Origin: Geomonas diazotrophica
GTDB taxonomy: Bacteria; Desulfobacterota; Desulfuromonadia; Geobacterales; Geobacteraceae
Reading direction: 5' to 3'
Assembly (NCBI RefSeq): GCF_018919385.1
Contig: NZ_JAHLMF010000003.1
Span: forward strand, 186,001 to 250,000
DNA: 64,000 nucleotides
Shown here: positions 7,856-16,604 of the stretch, in pieces
How the letters are laid out: each line of letters begins with the position of its first letter
Position numbering within the stretch: position 1 is the stretch's first letter
Notes under the pieces: generated by a model
Seen by the model: the letters and a program-made list of their open reading frames with translations, nothing else
Databases searched by the model: none
What the model was told of the DNA's origin: nothing
Program-made: the position numbers and the translations under genes

Positions 7856-7868
7856 GTGGAGCAAAGGG

Positions 7869-7888
7869 GGGCGAATGATTATTCGCCC
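7869..7888. repeat. Repeat family C palindrome
   Basis: GGGCGAATGATTATTCGCCC is a near-perfect palindrome followed by CTACA. Related elements are at 9269-9329 and 52951-52970, and a similar one forms the terminator at 56350. Confidence 0.75.
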
Positions 7889-7908
7889 CTACAGGTTTTG
7901 CGGGACGG

Positions 7909-9219
7909 CTAGGCGCAGGCGGCGTTGGCGCGCTCGCGCTCGGTGGCGTCGTCCATCACCTTGTAGGCGCAGAACTCGCCGCACATGGTGCAGGCGCCGT
8001 GGTCGGCGACGCCGGACTCCTCGCGCAGGCGACGCGCCTTCACCGGGTCGATGGCCAGGGCGAACTGCCCTTCCCAGTCGAGCTTCTTCCTGCAGCGCGC
8101 CATCTGGTTGTCCTTCTCGATGGCGCCCTTCACGCCCTTGACGATGTCGGCGGCGTGGGCGGCGATGCGGGACGCCATCACCCCTTCACGCACGTCCTCG
8201 ACGCTGGGAAGCTTCAGGTGCTCGGACGGGGTCACGTAGCAGAGGAAGTCGGCGCCGGCCGCGGCGGCGATGGTCCCGCCGATGGCGGAGGTGATGTGGT
8301 CGTAGCCGGGGGCGATGTCGGTGACCAGCGGACCCAGCACATAGAAGGGGGCACCGTGGCACAGCCTTTTCTGCAAGAGGATATTGGCCTCGATCTGGTT
8401 CAGCGGCATGTGTCCGGGGCCTTCGATCATCACCTGCACGCCGTATTCCTGGGCGCGCTGGGTGAGCTCGCCAAGGATGATCAGCTCGTGGATCTGGGCG
8501 CGGTCGGTGGCGTCGGCCAGGCAGCCAGGGCGGAAGCCGTCTCCCAGCGACAGGGTCATGTCGTAGGCCTTGGTGATCTCGAGCAGGCGGTCGAAGTGCT
8601 CGTAGAGCGGGTTCTCCGCGTTGTTGTGCGCCATCCACTCGATGGTGAAGGCGCCGCCGCGGGAAACGACGTCCATGATGCGCCCTTCCTTGCGCATGCG
8701 CTCGACGGTGGAGCGGGTCACGCCGCAGTGCACCGTGATGAAGTCGACGCCGTCCTCGGCGTGCTTGATGACACCCTGGAAGATGTCCTCCACGGTCATC
8801 TCGACGATCGCCTTCTTGTGCTTTCTCACCGCGTCGAGCGCGGCTTGGTACAGCGGCACGGTGCCGATGCAGGCGGAAGTCTCGGCGATGACGGCGCGGC
8901 GGATCTCGTCGACCGGGCCGCCGGTGGAGAGGTCCATGATGGCGTCGGCGCCGCTGGCTACCGCCACGCGTACCTTCTCCAGCTCCTTCTCGAAATTGAG
9001 GTCGTCGGCCGAACTGCCGATGTTGGCGTTGACCTTGGTCCTCAACCCCTTGCCCACCGCGAGCGGTGTGCCGTTTACGTGCTTGTTGTTATGGCAGATG
9101 ATGATGTTCCCGGCGGCGATCCCGGCGCGGATGAACTCGGCGTCGACCCCCTCGGCGAGGGCTGCCGTCTTCATCTTGTCGGTGATGATCCCCTTGCGGG
9201 CGTATTCCAGCTGGGTCAT
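7909..9219 (-). CDS. thiC: Phosphomethylpyrimidine synthase ThiC
   Basis: ThiC is a radical-SAM enzyme that rearranges aminoimidazole ribotide into HMP phosphate, the pyrimidine half of thiamin. The 436-residue protein matches the bacterial family in length and shows family motifs: [38 protein letters not shown] and [14 protein letters not shown]. The C-terminal cysteines of CTMCGEFC bind the 4Fe-4S cluster. It is the distal gene of the riboswitch-controlled unit, about 145 bases after thiED, with a palindromic repeat in the gap. Confidence 0.98.
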   Translation of the reverse strand: MTQLEYARKGIITDKMKTAALAEGVDAEFIRAGIAAGNIIICHNNKHVNGTPLAVGKGLRTKVNANIGSSADDLNFEKELEKVRVAVASGADAIMDLSTGGPVDEIRRAVIAETSACIGTVPLYQAALDAVRKHKKAIVEMTVEDIFQGVIKHAEDGVDFITVHCGVTRSTVERMRKEGRIMDVVSRGGAFTIEWMAHNNAENPLYEHFDRLLEITKAYDMTLSLGDGFRPGCLADATDRAQIHELIILGELTQRAQEYGVQVMIEGPGHMPLNQIEANILLQKRLCHGAPFYVLGPLVTDIAPGYDHITSAIGGTIAAAAGADFLCYVTPSEHLKLPSVEDVREGVMASRIAAHAADIVKGVKGAIEKDNQMARCRKKLDWEGQFALAIDPVKARRLREESGVADHGACTMCGEFCAYKVMDDATERERANAACA

Positions 9220-9268
9220 GGCTACTCCTTTTATGGCTGGTTCCTGCGCGATGAAATATTTGAATCGA

Positions 9269-9329
9269 GGGCAAATGATTATTTGCCCCTACAAACGAAC
9301 CTACCGTAGGGGCGAAAAATCATTCGCCC
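9269..9329. repeat. Two repeat family C palindromes between thiED and thiC
   Basis: GGGCAAATGATTATTTGCCC (9269-9288) and GGGGCGAAAAATCATTCGCCC-like sequence (about 9309-9329) lie head to head with CTACA/TGTAG joins. Against the copy at 7869, the first has paired G-to-A and C-to-T changes that preserve the palindrome. Confidence 0.7.
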
Positions 9330-9363
9330 GCCTTCCTGATAATGGCACCCAAAGGCGCCTATC

Positions 9364-10776
9364 CTACTCCCCCTGGTCTCGTGCCGCCAGGAAATGGTTC
9401 ACCGGGCCGTGCCCCTTCCCAAGCGGTTGGGAATACTTGATGGCGCGGGTGACGAACAGCTTCGCCCTCAATATGGCGCTCGGAAGCGGTTCCCCCTGCG
9501 CCAGGTAGCTCGCGATGGCGGAGGCCAGGGTGCAGCCGGTGCCGTGGGTGTTGCGGGTGAGCACGCGGGGCGCGCTGAAGCGGGTGAAGCCGCTGCCGTC
9601 GAAGAGAATGTCGGTCACCACCCCTTCGGTCAGGTGTCCCCCCTTGACCAGCACGTGCCTGGCCCCCATGAGGTGCAGCGCGCGGGCGGCCAGTTCCATC
9701 CCGGCGCTGTCGGTGATGGTGAGGCCGGTGAGGGCCTCCGCCTCCGGGATGTTGGGGGTGACCAGGTAGCTGGCAGGCACGAGCCTTTTCTTCAGCACCG
9801 AGAGCGCCTCGTCCTCGAGGAGTGCCACCCCCCCCTTGGCGCTCATCACCGGGTCGAGCACCACAATTCTCATCTCGTAGGCCGTCAGCTTGTCGGCGAC
9901 GATCTCGGCGTTCTCCGGCGAGCAGAGCATGCCGATCTTCACCACGTCGATGGGGATGTCCGACAGCACCGCGTCGATCTGTTCCGCCAGGAAGGCCGGG
10001 GGGGAGGGATGGATGCCGGTGACGCCACGGGTGTTCTGGGCGGTGAGGGCCGTGATGGCCGAGGCGCCGTAGCTCCCGAGGAGGGTGATGGTCTTCAGGT
10101 CCGCCTGGATGCCGGCACCGCCGCCGGAATCGCTGCCGGCGATGGTGAGCACCCCGCCGCGCGGTTGCGGTTGGGTACGGTTGAACAAAAGCGACAGCTC
10201 TGTCGCGGCCAGGCCGGGAGAGCGGGAGGAAAGTACGGCGGAAATGACCGCTATGGCGTCCGCGCCGGCATCGATCACCGGGCAGGCGTTGTCCCTGGAG
10301 ATGCCGCCGATGGCGACGATGGGGATCTGCACCTGTTGCCTCAGGTGGGCCAGCGCTTCCGGGCTTTGGAGATGCTCGACATCCTTGGTATCGGTGGGGT
10401 AGAGGGAGCCGAAGCCGATGTAGTCGGCACCTGCCTCCTGGGCGGCCAGCGCCTCTTCGACCGAGTGGGTGGAGATGCCGATCAGCTTCTTCGGCCCCAG
10501 GGCGGCGCGGGCCGCGGCCGGGTCTCCGTCCTCCTGGCCCAGGTGCAATCCGTCGGCGTCGAGAGCCAGGGCAAGCTCAAGGTCGTCGTTCACGATGAAC
10601 TGCGCCTGGAACTCGGCGCACAGGTGTTTCAGGTCGCTTCCCAAAGCGAGGCGCTCCTCGTAGCTGCGCACCTTGTCGCGGTACTGCAGCAGGGCGACCC
10701 CGCCGCTCCCGAGCGCCTCCCGTACCCGCGGCACCAGGCGTTCACCCTGGTCCGTGATGAGGTACAGTCCCGCCAC
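9364..10776 (-). CDS. thiED: Bifunctional thiamin-phosphate synthase / HMP-P kinase (ThiE-ThiD fusion)
   Basis: The N-terminal 200 residues are ThiE (GLYLITD, LLQYRDK, DGLHLGQED, IGISTHS, ADYIGFGSLYPT, PIVAIGGI), which joins HMP-PP and thiazole phosphate. After a short linker, ThiD begins (VLTIAGSDSGGGAGIQADLK) with VLDPVMSAKGG and the anion-hole motif NTHGTGCTLASAI near the end; it phosphorylates HMP-P. The GTG at 10774-10776 is chosen because AAGGAG lies 6 bases upstream and GLYLITD follows; a TTG at 10818 with AGAGGTG upstream would add 14 residues. The fusion provides two consecutive steps downstream of ThiC, the other gene of the operon. Confidence 0.95.
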   Translation of the reverse strand: MAGLYLITDQGERLVPRVREALGSGGVALLQYRDKVRSYEERLALGSDLKHLCAEFQAQFIVNDDLELALALDADGLHLGQEDGDPAAARAALGPKKLIGISTHSVEEALAAQEAGADYIGFGSLYPTDTKDVEHLQSPEALAHLRQQVQIPIVAIGGISRDNACPVIDAGADAIAVISAVLSSRSPGLAATELSLLFNRTQPQPRGGVLTIAGSDSGGGAGIQADLKTITLLGSYGASAITALTAQNTRGVTGIHPSPPAFLAEQIDAVLSDIPIDVVKIGMLCSPENAEIVADKLTAYEMRIVVLDPVMSAKGGVALLEDEALSVLKKRLVPASYLVTPNIPEAEALTGLTITDSAGMELAARALHLMGARHVLVKGGHLTEGVVTDILFDGSGFTRFSAPRVLTRNTHGTGCTLASAIASYLAQGEPLPSAILRAKLFVTRAIKYSQPLGKGHGPVNHFLAARDQGE

Positions 10777-10838
10777 ACGCCGCTCCTTCCCGCTATGGTC
10801 CACCACGAGTCTTAACAAGGGACACCTCTAAAAGATTT

Positions 10839-10945
10839 AACGCAAAGACGCAGAGCCGCGAAGACGCAGAGGCAAAGCGGGAGAACCGGGTCGTTCCCCT
10901 GGTAAGCCTTTCTTGGCGTCTCTGCGCCTTCGCGTCTTCGCGTTG
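10839..10945. repeat. Repeat family A copy in the thi leader
   Basis: The arms AACGCAAAGACGCAGAGCCG and its inverse (GGCGTCTCTGCGCCTTCGCG) flank about 45 bases. It lies between the riboswitch terminator and the thiED ribosome site, so every full-length thi transcript carries it. Confidence 0.75.
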
Positions 10946-10960
10946 AGGCTTTTGGTACGA

Positions 10961-10990
10961 AAACAAAAAGCCGCGACGGGGGTCACGGCT
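10961..10990 (-). terminator. Riboswitch-controlled terminator of the thi operon
   Basis: On the minus strand AGCCGTGAC-CCCC-GTCGCGGCT forms a strong stem followed by TTTTTGTTTTC. It starts about 30 bases after the TPP aptamer, the normal place for a transcription-attenuation expression platform. Confidence 0.85.
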
Positions 10991-11017
10991 CCTGGATAAA
11001 AAGGTCGGAGTACGCGC

Positions 11018-11103
11018 CGCTTCCCTACGCCGGTACTACCCGGATCAGGTTCAAAGGGTTCAGGATCGACCTGTCTCAGTTCTGGCGAACTCCCCTAGCT
11101 GGC
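11018..11103 (-). ncRNA. TPP riboswitch (THI element)
   Basis: The minus strand contains the conserved THI-box parts in order: GCTAGGGGAG, CTGAGAC, CCTTTGAACCTGATC, GGGTAGTACC and GGCGTAGGGAAGC. Binding of thiamin pyrophosphate should favour the terminator at 10961-10990 and shut off thiED-thiC. The aptamer is placed directly after a good promoter. Confidence 0.96.
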
Positions 11104-11118
11104 TTTGCTGAGGCCGTA

Positions 11119-11147
11119 AACATAATGGAATCCTCTTGCAAAGTCAA
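11119..11147 (-). promoter_or_regulatory. Promoter of the thiamin operon
   Basis: On the minus strand TTGACT (11142-11147) and TATGTT (11119-11124) are spaced by 17 bases. The predicted transcript starts about 10 bases before the TPP aptamer. Confidence 0.65.
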
Positions 11148-11257
11148 TCGCTTTCGGGTTTTTGCCTTTACAGTCAGGGGCTAAAGTGGTAGAAAATTCT
11201 CTGGCCGGGACCGTCCCGGCCTGATTTCATTCAGATATACCGATACGGGATTTCGCG

Positions 11258-12397
11258 ATGGACAGTCGTCCTACGGTGGTCGAGATAGATCTCGCCGCAC
11301 TCAGGCACAACTTCGGGTTGGTAAAGAGGAAGGTGCCCAAGGGGTGCGGCATCCTTGCCGTGGTCAAGGCCGACGCCTACGGCCACGGTTTCCAGTACGT
11401 CTCCGAGGAGCTGGAAAAGCTCGGGGTGGACGCCTTCGCCGTTGCCTTCCTCGCGGAAGGGGTGCAACTGCGCATGAGCGGCATCTACCGGCCGGTGCTG
11501 ATCCTCGGCGGGGTTTATCCCGGCGAGGAGAGGCGCTGCATCGGGTTGAACATCTCCACCGCGCTCTATTCGCTGGAGCAGGCGGCGGCGCTCGACCAGG
11601 CGGCCCTGGAGATCAAGTGCTACCGCAAGGCGAAGATCCACCTGAAGGTCGATACCGGAATGGGGCGTCTCGGGGTTCCCTGGGACAAGGTGCCCGAATT
11701 CCTTGAGCAGCTGAAGCGGTTCAAGAACCTGGAGATGGAGGGGATCTTCTCCCACTTCGCGAGCGCCGACGAGCTCGACCAGGACGGCCTCGCCTTCACC
11801 AAACTGCAGGCCGAGCGCTTCAACGCCGCCGTGGTCGAGGCCCATCGCCAGGGATTCGATCCCCGCTACATCCACGTCGCCAACAGCGCCGCCATCCTCG
11901 CGGCCGAGCTTCCCTTCTGCAACCTGGTGCGGCCGGGGATCATCCTCTACGGCGCCGCCCCTTCCCGGGATTTCGCGGCCGAGCAGGCTTCCTTGCCCGT
12001 CATGAAGCTGAAGAGCCGGGTGGCGATGCTCAAGTGGGTGGAACCCGGGACCAGCATCAGCTACGGCAGGCGCTACGTTGCCGACAAGCGGGCCCTCATC
12101 GCCAGCGTTCCCGTGGGGTACGCCGACGGTTATTGCCGCAGTCTCACCAACAAGGGGGAGGCCCTGATCCGCGGCAAGCGGGCGCGGGTCGCCGGCACCG
12201 TCTGCATGGACTGGATCATGCTGGACGTGACCGATATCGAGGGGGTTGCCGTTGGGGACGACGTGACCCTCCTGGGACCGGACCCGATGGGCGACCGCAT
12301 CAGCGCCGAGGAGTTGGCCGAGAAGGCCGGCACCATCCCCTACGAGATCATGTGCGGCATCGCCACCCGCCGCGTGCGCAGGGTGTACATCGGGTAG
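11258..12397 (+). CDS. alr: Alanine racemase
   Basis: This PLP enzyme interconverts L- and D-alanine for peptidoglycan. It has 379 residues, the family norm. The PLP lysine is K37 in [10 protein letters not shown]. The barrel shows [10 protein letters not shown] and HVANSAA, and the C-terminal domain carries the catalytic tyrosine region SYGRRY and PVGYADGY. It starts with [18 protein letters not shown], the usual N-terminus. The gene diverges from the thi operon, with the promoter region shared between them. No ribosome site is strong; AUG choice rests on homology. Confidence 0.97.
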   Translation: MDSRPTVVEIDLAALRHNFGLVKRKVPKGCGILAVVKADAYGHGFQYVSEELEKLGVDAFAVAFLAEGVQLRMSGIYRPVLILGGVYPGEERRCIGLNISTALYSLEQAAALDQAALEIKCYRKAKIHLKVDTGMGRLGVPWDKVPEFLEQLKRFKNLEMEGIFSHFASADELDQDGLAFTKLQAERFNAAVVEAHRQGFDPRYIHVANSAAILAAELPFCNLVRPGIILYGAAPSRDFAAEQASLPVMKLKSRVAMLKWVEPGTSISYGRRYVADKRALIASVPVGYADGYCRSLTNKGEALIRGKRARVAGTVCMDWIMLDVTDIEGVAVGDDVTLLGPDPMGDRISAEELAEKAGTIPYEIMCGIATRRVRRVYIG

Positions 12398-12532
12398 GGC
12401 AGTGACTGGCAAAAAACAAGGGACCAGCAAAGACAAAACAGGGACCACACCGGATTAGCAGGGGGAGCGAATGCTGGTTTTGCTAGCCCCCCAGCCCCTA
12501 GTGCCTAGCCCCGATTTTCTTCAGGAGAGGTC

Positions 12533-13564
12533 ATGACTGACAAGGTACGGCTCACAACGATGGTGCAGGCGGCGGGTTGAGCCGCCAAACTGGGCCCGGC
12601 GGGCCTGGAAGATGCCATCCGCGACATAACCCGCTCGGACGATCCCAACCTCATCGTGGGGGTTGAGGGGGCCGAGGATGCGGGGATCTACCGCATAGGG
12701 GAGAGCCTCGCCCTGGTGGAGACCACCGACATCATCACGCCGCTCGTGGACGATCCCTTCACCTTCGGCCGCATCGCCGCGGCCAACGCCCTCTCCGACG
12801 TCTACGCCATGGGGGGAAAACCGGTGACGGCGATGAACCTCGCCTTCTTCCCGGCCTGCTCGCTCCCCACCTCGGTTTTGGCCTCCATACTCGCCGGCGG
12901 CGCCGACGCGCTCAAGGAGGCGGGCGCCTGCCTGGTCGGTGGCCATACCGTCGAGGATGACGAACTGAAGTTCGGCCTTGCCGTCACCGGCCTCATCGAC
13001 CCCTCCCGCATCGTGAGAAACTGCACCGCGCGCCCCGGCGACCTCCTCGTCCTCACCAAGCCGCTCGGGACCGGCATCGTGTCGACCGCCATCAAGGCCG
13101 AGATGATCGACGACGCCCTGGCAACGGAGGCCATCGGCTGGATGACCGCGCTCAACGCCAAGGCGTGCGAGCTTATGGTCGACTGCAACGCTACCGCCGC
13201 CACCGACGTGACCGGTTTCGGTTTCATCGGGCACGCCTGCGAGATGGCGCTCGGCGCTCAGGTAACCTTCCGCATCGAACTCTCCCGCGTTCCGGTCATG
13301 TCCGGCGTCCCGGCGCTCATCGGCGACGGCATGGTTCCCGCCGGCTGCTATCGAAACCGCCAGCATTACGAATCCCACGTAACCGGCTCCGGCGGCGACG
13401 CGCTGCTGCCGCTCTTCGACCCGCAAACCTCCGGGGGACTCCTCATCTCCCTCGCCCCCGACGACGCCCGTGAATTCCTCGCCCGCGCCGGGCAGTCCGG
13501 CCTCTTCGCCGCAGCGATCGGTGAGGTCGAGCCCGCCGGGGGGAGCGCCATTGTCTTCGTCTAA
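12533..13564 (+). CDS. selD: Selenide, water dikinase, selenocysteine-containing (in-frame TGA read as Sec)
   Basis: SelD makes selenophosphate from selenide and ATP for selenocysteine and selenouridine synthesis. The ATG at 12533 follows AGGAGAGG. Codon 16 is TGA (12578-12580), placed as AAG-Sec-AAKLGP, where E. coli SelD has catalytic Cys17 before Lys20; here Lys19 keeps that spacing. The frame stays open on both sides of the TGA, giving 343 residues, the family length. Family motifs follow: [32 protein letters not shown] and [14 protein letters not shown] standard gene caller would begin at an internal start after the TGA and lose the active site. Confidence 0.95.
12581..12604 (+). promoter_or_regulatory. 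Candidate bacterial SECIS hairpin of selD
   Basis: Directly after the TGA, CCGCC (12582-12586) can pair with GGCGG (12598-12602) around an 11-base loop containing GGGCCC. Bacterial SECIS elements are short hairpins just past the UGA that recruit SelB. The fold was judged by eye; the exact stem is uncertain. Confidence 0.45.
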
Positions 13565-14804
13565 GGGGCTCTCCGCCGCTTTCGACCTCGGCACCACCAC
13601 CATAGCCGCGTCGCTCGTCGATCCGGCAAGCGGAGCGCGCCTGGCCGTCACCGGGGCCATGAACCCCCAGCGCCGCTGGGGCGCGGACGTCCTGGCCCGC
13701 CTCACCGCCGGGGGCGATCCCGAAACCCTGCGCGCCATGCAGGCCGCGCTGGCCGCCGAGATGGAACGCATGACCGGCGAGTTGCTGGACCAGGCCGGGG
13801 CGTCGCCTGCCGATCTCGTCCAGGTGGCCGTCGCCGGCAACCCCTCCATGGAAACCATCGCCCTCGCCTTGCCGGTAGAGTCGCTGGCCCATCCCCCCTT
13901 CCGTCCCCTTTTTTCCACCGGAAAATCCGTTGCGACCCTCGACCTCGGCTGGAGCCGCGATTACCCGTGCTACCTGCTGCCGCTTCCCGGCGGTTTCGTC
14001 GGCGGCGACCTGCTCGCCTTCCTCTTCGGCATGGCGGCAGCACCAAAGCCCGGGACCCTCTTTCTCGACGTCGGGACCAACGCCGAGATCGCCCTTTACG
14101 ACGGCGAACGCTACCTCGCCACCTCGGCCGCCGCCGGTCCCGCCTTCGAGGGGGGCAACCTGAAGTGCGGCATGGCGGCCCTTCCCGGCGCGGTGAGCGG
14201 CGTGCGCATCGAAGGGGACCGGTTGAAGATCAACACCATTGCCGGTGCTCCGCCACGCGGCATCTGCGGCACCGGTGTGCTGGAGACCGTGGCCGCCCTC
14301 CTGGAAGAGGGGATCGTCGCGCCGACCGGCCGCCTCCTTCCCGCTGCCGAGATCGATTCCAACCTGGGGACCCGGGTGCAGGAGGTGAACGGCGTTCCCG
14401 CCTTCGTGCTGCATCGTGACGCGAAAAGCCTCGTCTACCTCGACCAGGAGGATATCCGGGCCCTGCAACTCGCCAAGGGGGCGATGCGCGGCGGCATGGA
14501 GATCCTCCTAGGCAAGGCGAACCTCTCCATGGACGAGGTTTCGCAAGTGGTGTTGACCGGTTCCTTCGGCGCCGTGCTCTCTCCGCATGTGCTAAAAAAG
14601 GTTGGAATTTTCAACGAAAAAATGGTAAGAATCACCGGATTTATCAAGGAGGGGGCACTGGCCGGGGTGGAGCGCGTTTTGCTCGCCGCGGGCGGCCGCG
14701 AACAGATGGAGGACCTGGCGCAAAGGGTCCGCGTCATTCCCCTTTCCGGCACACCGCTCTTCGAAAAGCACTTCCTGGCAAATATAGATTTCCCGAAACC
14801 TTAA
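13551..14804 (+). CDS. RACo-type ASKHA-family ATPase lacking the ferredoxin domain
   Basis: The protein has 417 residues. The fold of the actin/hexokinase/Hsp70 group is seen in two phosphate loops, [12 protein letters not shown] at the N-terminus and [12 protein letters not shown] in the middle, plus GICGTGVLE and [19 protein letters not shown]. This matches the C-terminal part of RACo, the reductive activator of corrinoid proteins (DUF4445 family). The 2Fe-2S domain of full RACo is absent. The TTG at 13551 has GGGGGAG upstream and overlaps the selD stop by 14 bases, so translation is probably coupled. A role in corrinoid methyltransferase activation is possible; a link to selenium is only positional. 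Confidence 0.8.
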   Translation: MSSSKGLSAAFDLGTTTIAASLVDPASGARLAVTGAMNPQRRWGADVLARLTAGGDPETLRAMQAALAAEMERMTGELLDQAGASPADLVQVAVAGNPSMETIALALPVESLAHPPFRPLFSTGKSVATLDLGWSRDYPCYLLPLPGGFVGGDLLAFLFGMAAAPKPGTLFLDVGTNAEIALYDGERYLATSAAAGPAFEGGNLKCGMAALPGAVSGVRIEGDRLKINTIAGAPPRGICGTGVLETVAALLEEGIVAPTGRLLPAAEIDSNLGTRVQEVNGVPAFVLHRDAKSLVYLDQEDIRALQLAKGAMRGGMEILLGKANLSMDEVSQVVLTGSFGAVLSPHVLKKVGIFNEKMVRITGFIKEGALAGVERVLLAAGGREQMEDLAQRVRVIPLSGTPLFEKHFLANIDFPKP

Positions 14805-14810
14805 AACTTT

Positions 14811-14896
14811 AGCCACGGAGAAAATCTGAGGACATCTGAGCAAGCCTGAACCATTTCTGAAGGTTTACTCGGACTTCCTCCGCTTTTCTCCGTGGC
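14811..14896. repeat. Repeat family B (AGCCACGGAG inverted repeat)
   Basis: AGCCACGGAGAAAATCTGAG on the left and CGCTTTTCTCCGTGGC on the right are inverted. A related copy lies at 51522-51636. It occupies most of the gap before purH. Confidence 0.7.
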
Positions 14897-14926
14897 AATT
14901 TTGGTTCTAAAAAAAAGGAGCGAATC

Positions 14927-16489
14927 ATGGCAAAGATTGGGCGCGCGCTGGTAAGCGTGTCGGAGAAGACTGGAGTGGTGGAATTTTCCCGGGCGTTGGC
15001 CGGCTACGGCGTGGAGATCCTCTCCACCGGCGGCACTGCAAAGCTGCTGCGTGAGGCAGGCATCCCGGTGAAGGACGTCTCCGAGTTCACCGGTTTCCCC
15101 GAGATGCTGGACGGCAGGGTCAAGACGCTGCACCCGAAGGTGCACGGCGGGATCCTCGGCATGCGCGAGAACCCGGCGCACGTGGCCAAGATGCAGGAGC
15201 ACGGCATCGAGCCGATCGACATGGTGGTGGTGAACCTCTACCCCTTCGAGGCGACCGTGGCCAAGGAAGACTGCACCATGGAGGACGCCATCGAGAACAT
15301 CGACATCGGCGGCCCGACCATGCTCCGCTCCGCGGCGAAGAACAACCGCGACGTCACCGTCATCGTCGACCACGCCGACTACCAGCTCGTTCTCGACGAG
15401 ATGAAAGCCAGCGCCGGCAGCGTCTCCCGTGAGACCAACTTCCGCCTCGCCGTCAAGGTGTACCAGCACACCGCCGCCTACGACGGCGCCATCTCCAACT
15501 GGCTCGGTGCCCGCACCGGCGAAGGTGTGGCCAAGTACCCGGACACCCTGACCCTGCAGTACCAGCTGGCACAGGGAATGCGCTACGGCGAGAACCCGCA
15601 CCAGTCCGGCGCCTTCTACGTCGAGAAGGGGGGCAAGGAGGCTTCCATCTCCACCGCGCGCCAGATCCAGGGCAAGGAACTCTCCTACAACAACATCGGT
15701 GACACCGACGCGGCCCTCGAGTGCGTGAAGCAGTTCGACCAGCCCGCCTGCGTCATCGTGAAGCACGCCAACCCCTGCGGCGTCGCCGTCGCCGGCAGCA
15801 TCATGGAAGCCTACGACCTCGCCTACAAGACCGATCCCGAGTCCGCCTTCGGCGGCATCATCGCCTTCAACCGCGAGCTGGACGAAACCACCGCGCGCGC
15901 CATCGTGGAGCGCCAGTTCGTCGAGGTGATCATCGCTCCCAAGGTCACCGAGGCCGCCAGCGAGATCGTGGCCGCCAAGAAAAACGTCCGCCTCATGGAG
16001 TGCGGTTTCTGGCCCGAGCAGCCCGCTCCCCGTTGCGACTTCAAACGCGTGAACGGCGGCATGCTGGTGCAGGACGCCGACCTCGATCTCTTCAGCGAGC
16101 TCAAGGTGGTGACCAAGCGCGCCCCGACCGACCAGGAGATGGAGGACCTCCTCTTCACCTGGCGCGTGGCCAAGTTCGTCAAATCCAACGCCATCGTCTA
16201 CGGCCGCAGCAACGCCACCGTCGGCGTGGGTGCCGGCCAGATGAGCCGCGTCAACTCCGCCCGCATCGCCGCCATCAAGGCCGAGCACGCCGGGATCCCG
16301 GTCCAGGGTGCCGTCATGGCCTCCGACGCCTTCTTCCCGTTCCGTGACGGCCTGGACAACGCCGCCAGCGTCGGCGTCACCGCCGTGATCCAGCCGGGCG
16401 GCTCCATGCGCGACGCCGAGGTCATCGCCGCCGCAGACGAGCACAACATCGCCATGGTCTTCACCGGCATGAGGCACTTCAGGCACTAA
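14927..16489 (+). CDS. purH: Bifunctional AICAR transformylase / IMP cyclohydrolase
   Basis: PurH performs the last two steps of IMP synthesis. The 520-residue length is normal. The N-terminal MGS-like cyclohydrolase domain has [33 protein letters not shown] and [16 protein letters not shown]. The C-terminal transformylase domain has [19 protein letters not shown] and the AFGGIIAFN motif. A clear AAAAAAGGAG precedes the ATG. purD and purE follow in the same direction, so the three form a purine cluster, though gaps of over 100 bases to purD contain repeats. Confidence 0.98.
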   Translation: MAKIGRALVSVSEKTGVVEFSRALAGYGVEILSTGGTAKLLREAGIPVKDVSEFTGFPEMLDGRVKTLHPKVHGGILGMRENPAHVAKMQEHGIEPIDMVVVNLYPFEATVAKEDCTMEDAIENIDIGGPTMLRSAAKNNRDVTVIVDHADYQLVLDEMKASAGSVSRETNFRLAVKVYQHTAAYDGAISNWLGARTGEGVAKYPDTLTLQYQLAQGMRYGENPHQSGAFYVEKGGKEASISTARQIQGKELSYNNIGDTDAALECVKQFDQPACVIVKHANPCGVAVAGSIMEAYDLAYKTDPESAFGGIIAFNRELDETTARAIVERQFVEVIIAPKVTEAASEIVAAKKNVRLMECGFWPEQPAPRCDFKRVNGGMLVQDADLDLFSELKVVTKRAPTDQEMEDLLFTWRVAKFVKSNAIVYGRSNATVGVGAGQMSRVNSARIAAIKAEHAGIPVQGAVMASDAFFPFRDGLDNAASVGVTAVIQPGGSMRDAEVIAAADEHNIAMVFTGMRHFRH

Positions 16490-16496
16490 ACATCAA

Positions 16497-16553
16497 CGGA
16501 CAACTGACAATGGACAATTGACAACGCTACGTCGTCTGTGTCCATTGTCGTTT
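16497..16553. repeat. Repeat family E (GACAATTGACAA-type inverted repeat)
   Basis: GACAACTGACAATGGACAAT is followed by an inverse part, GTGTCCATTGTCGTT. A shorter relative, CAATTGACAACG with AATTGACAATTG, lies at 4941-4968 between cpxR and cpxA. Confidence 0.55.
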
Positions 16554-16604
16554 GAGGACCATCCCCTCCCCCCTCCAGGGGGAGGAGGTATGAGGGAAAT
16601 CCAT

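Noticed and set aside
12656-13564. selD taken as a shorter gene with an internal start
   Set aside because: The TGA at codon 16 is explained by selenocysteine; the short form would lack the catalytic lysine and residue 16.
14801-16486. Long open frame on the minus strand opposite purH (561 codons)
   Set aside because: It mirrors purH codons in GC-rich DNA. The plus-strand protein has clear PurH motifs; the minus one has no domain and is rich in H, G and D.
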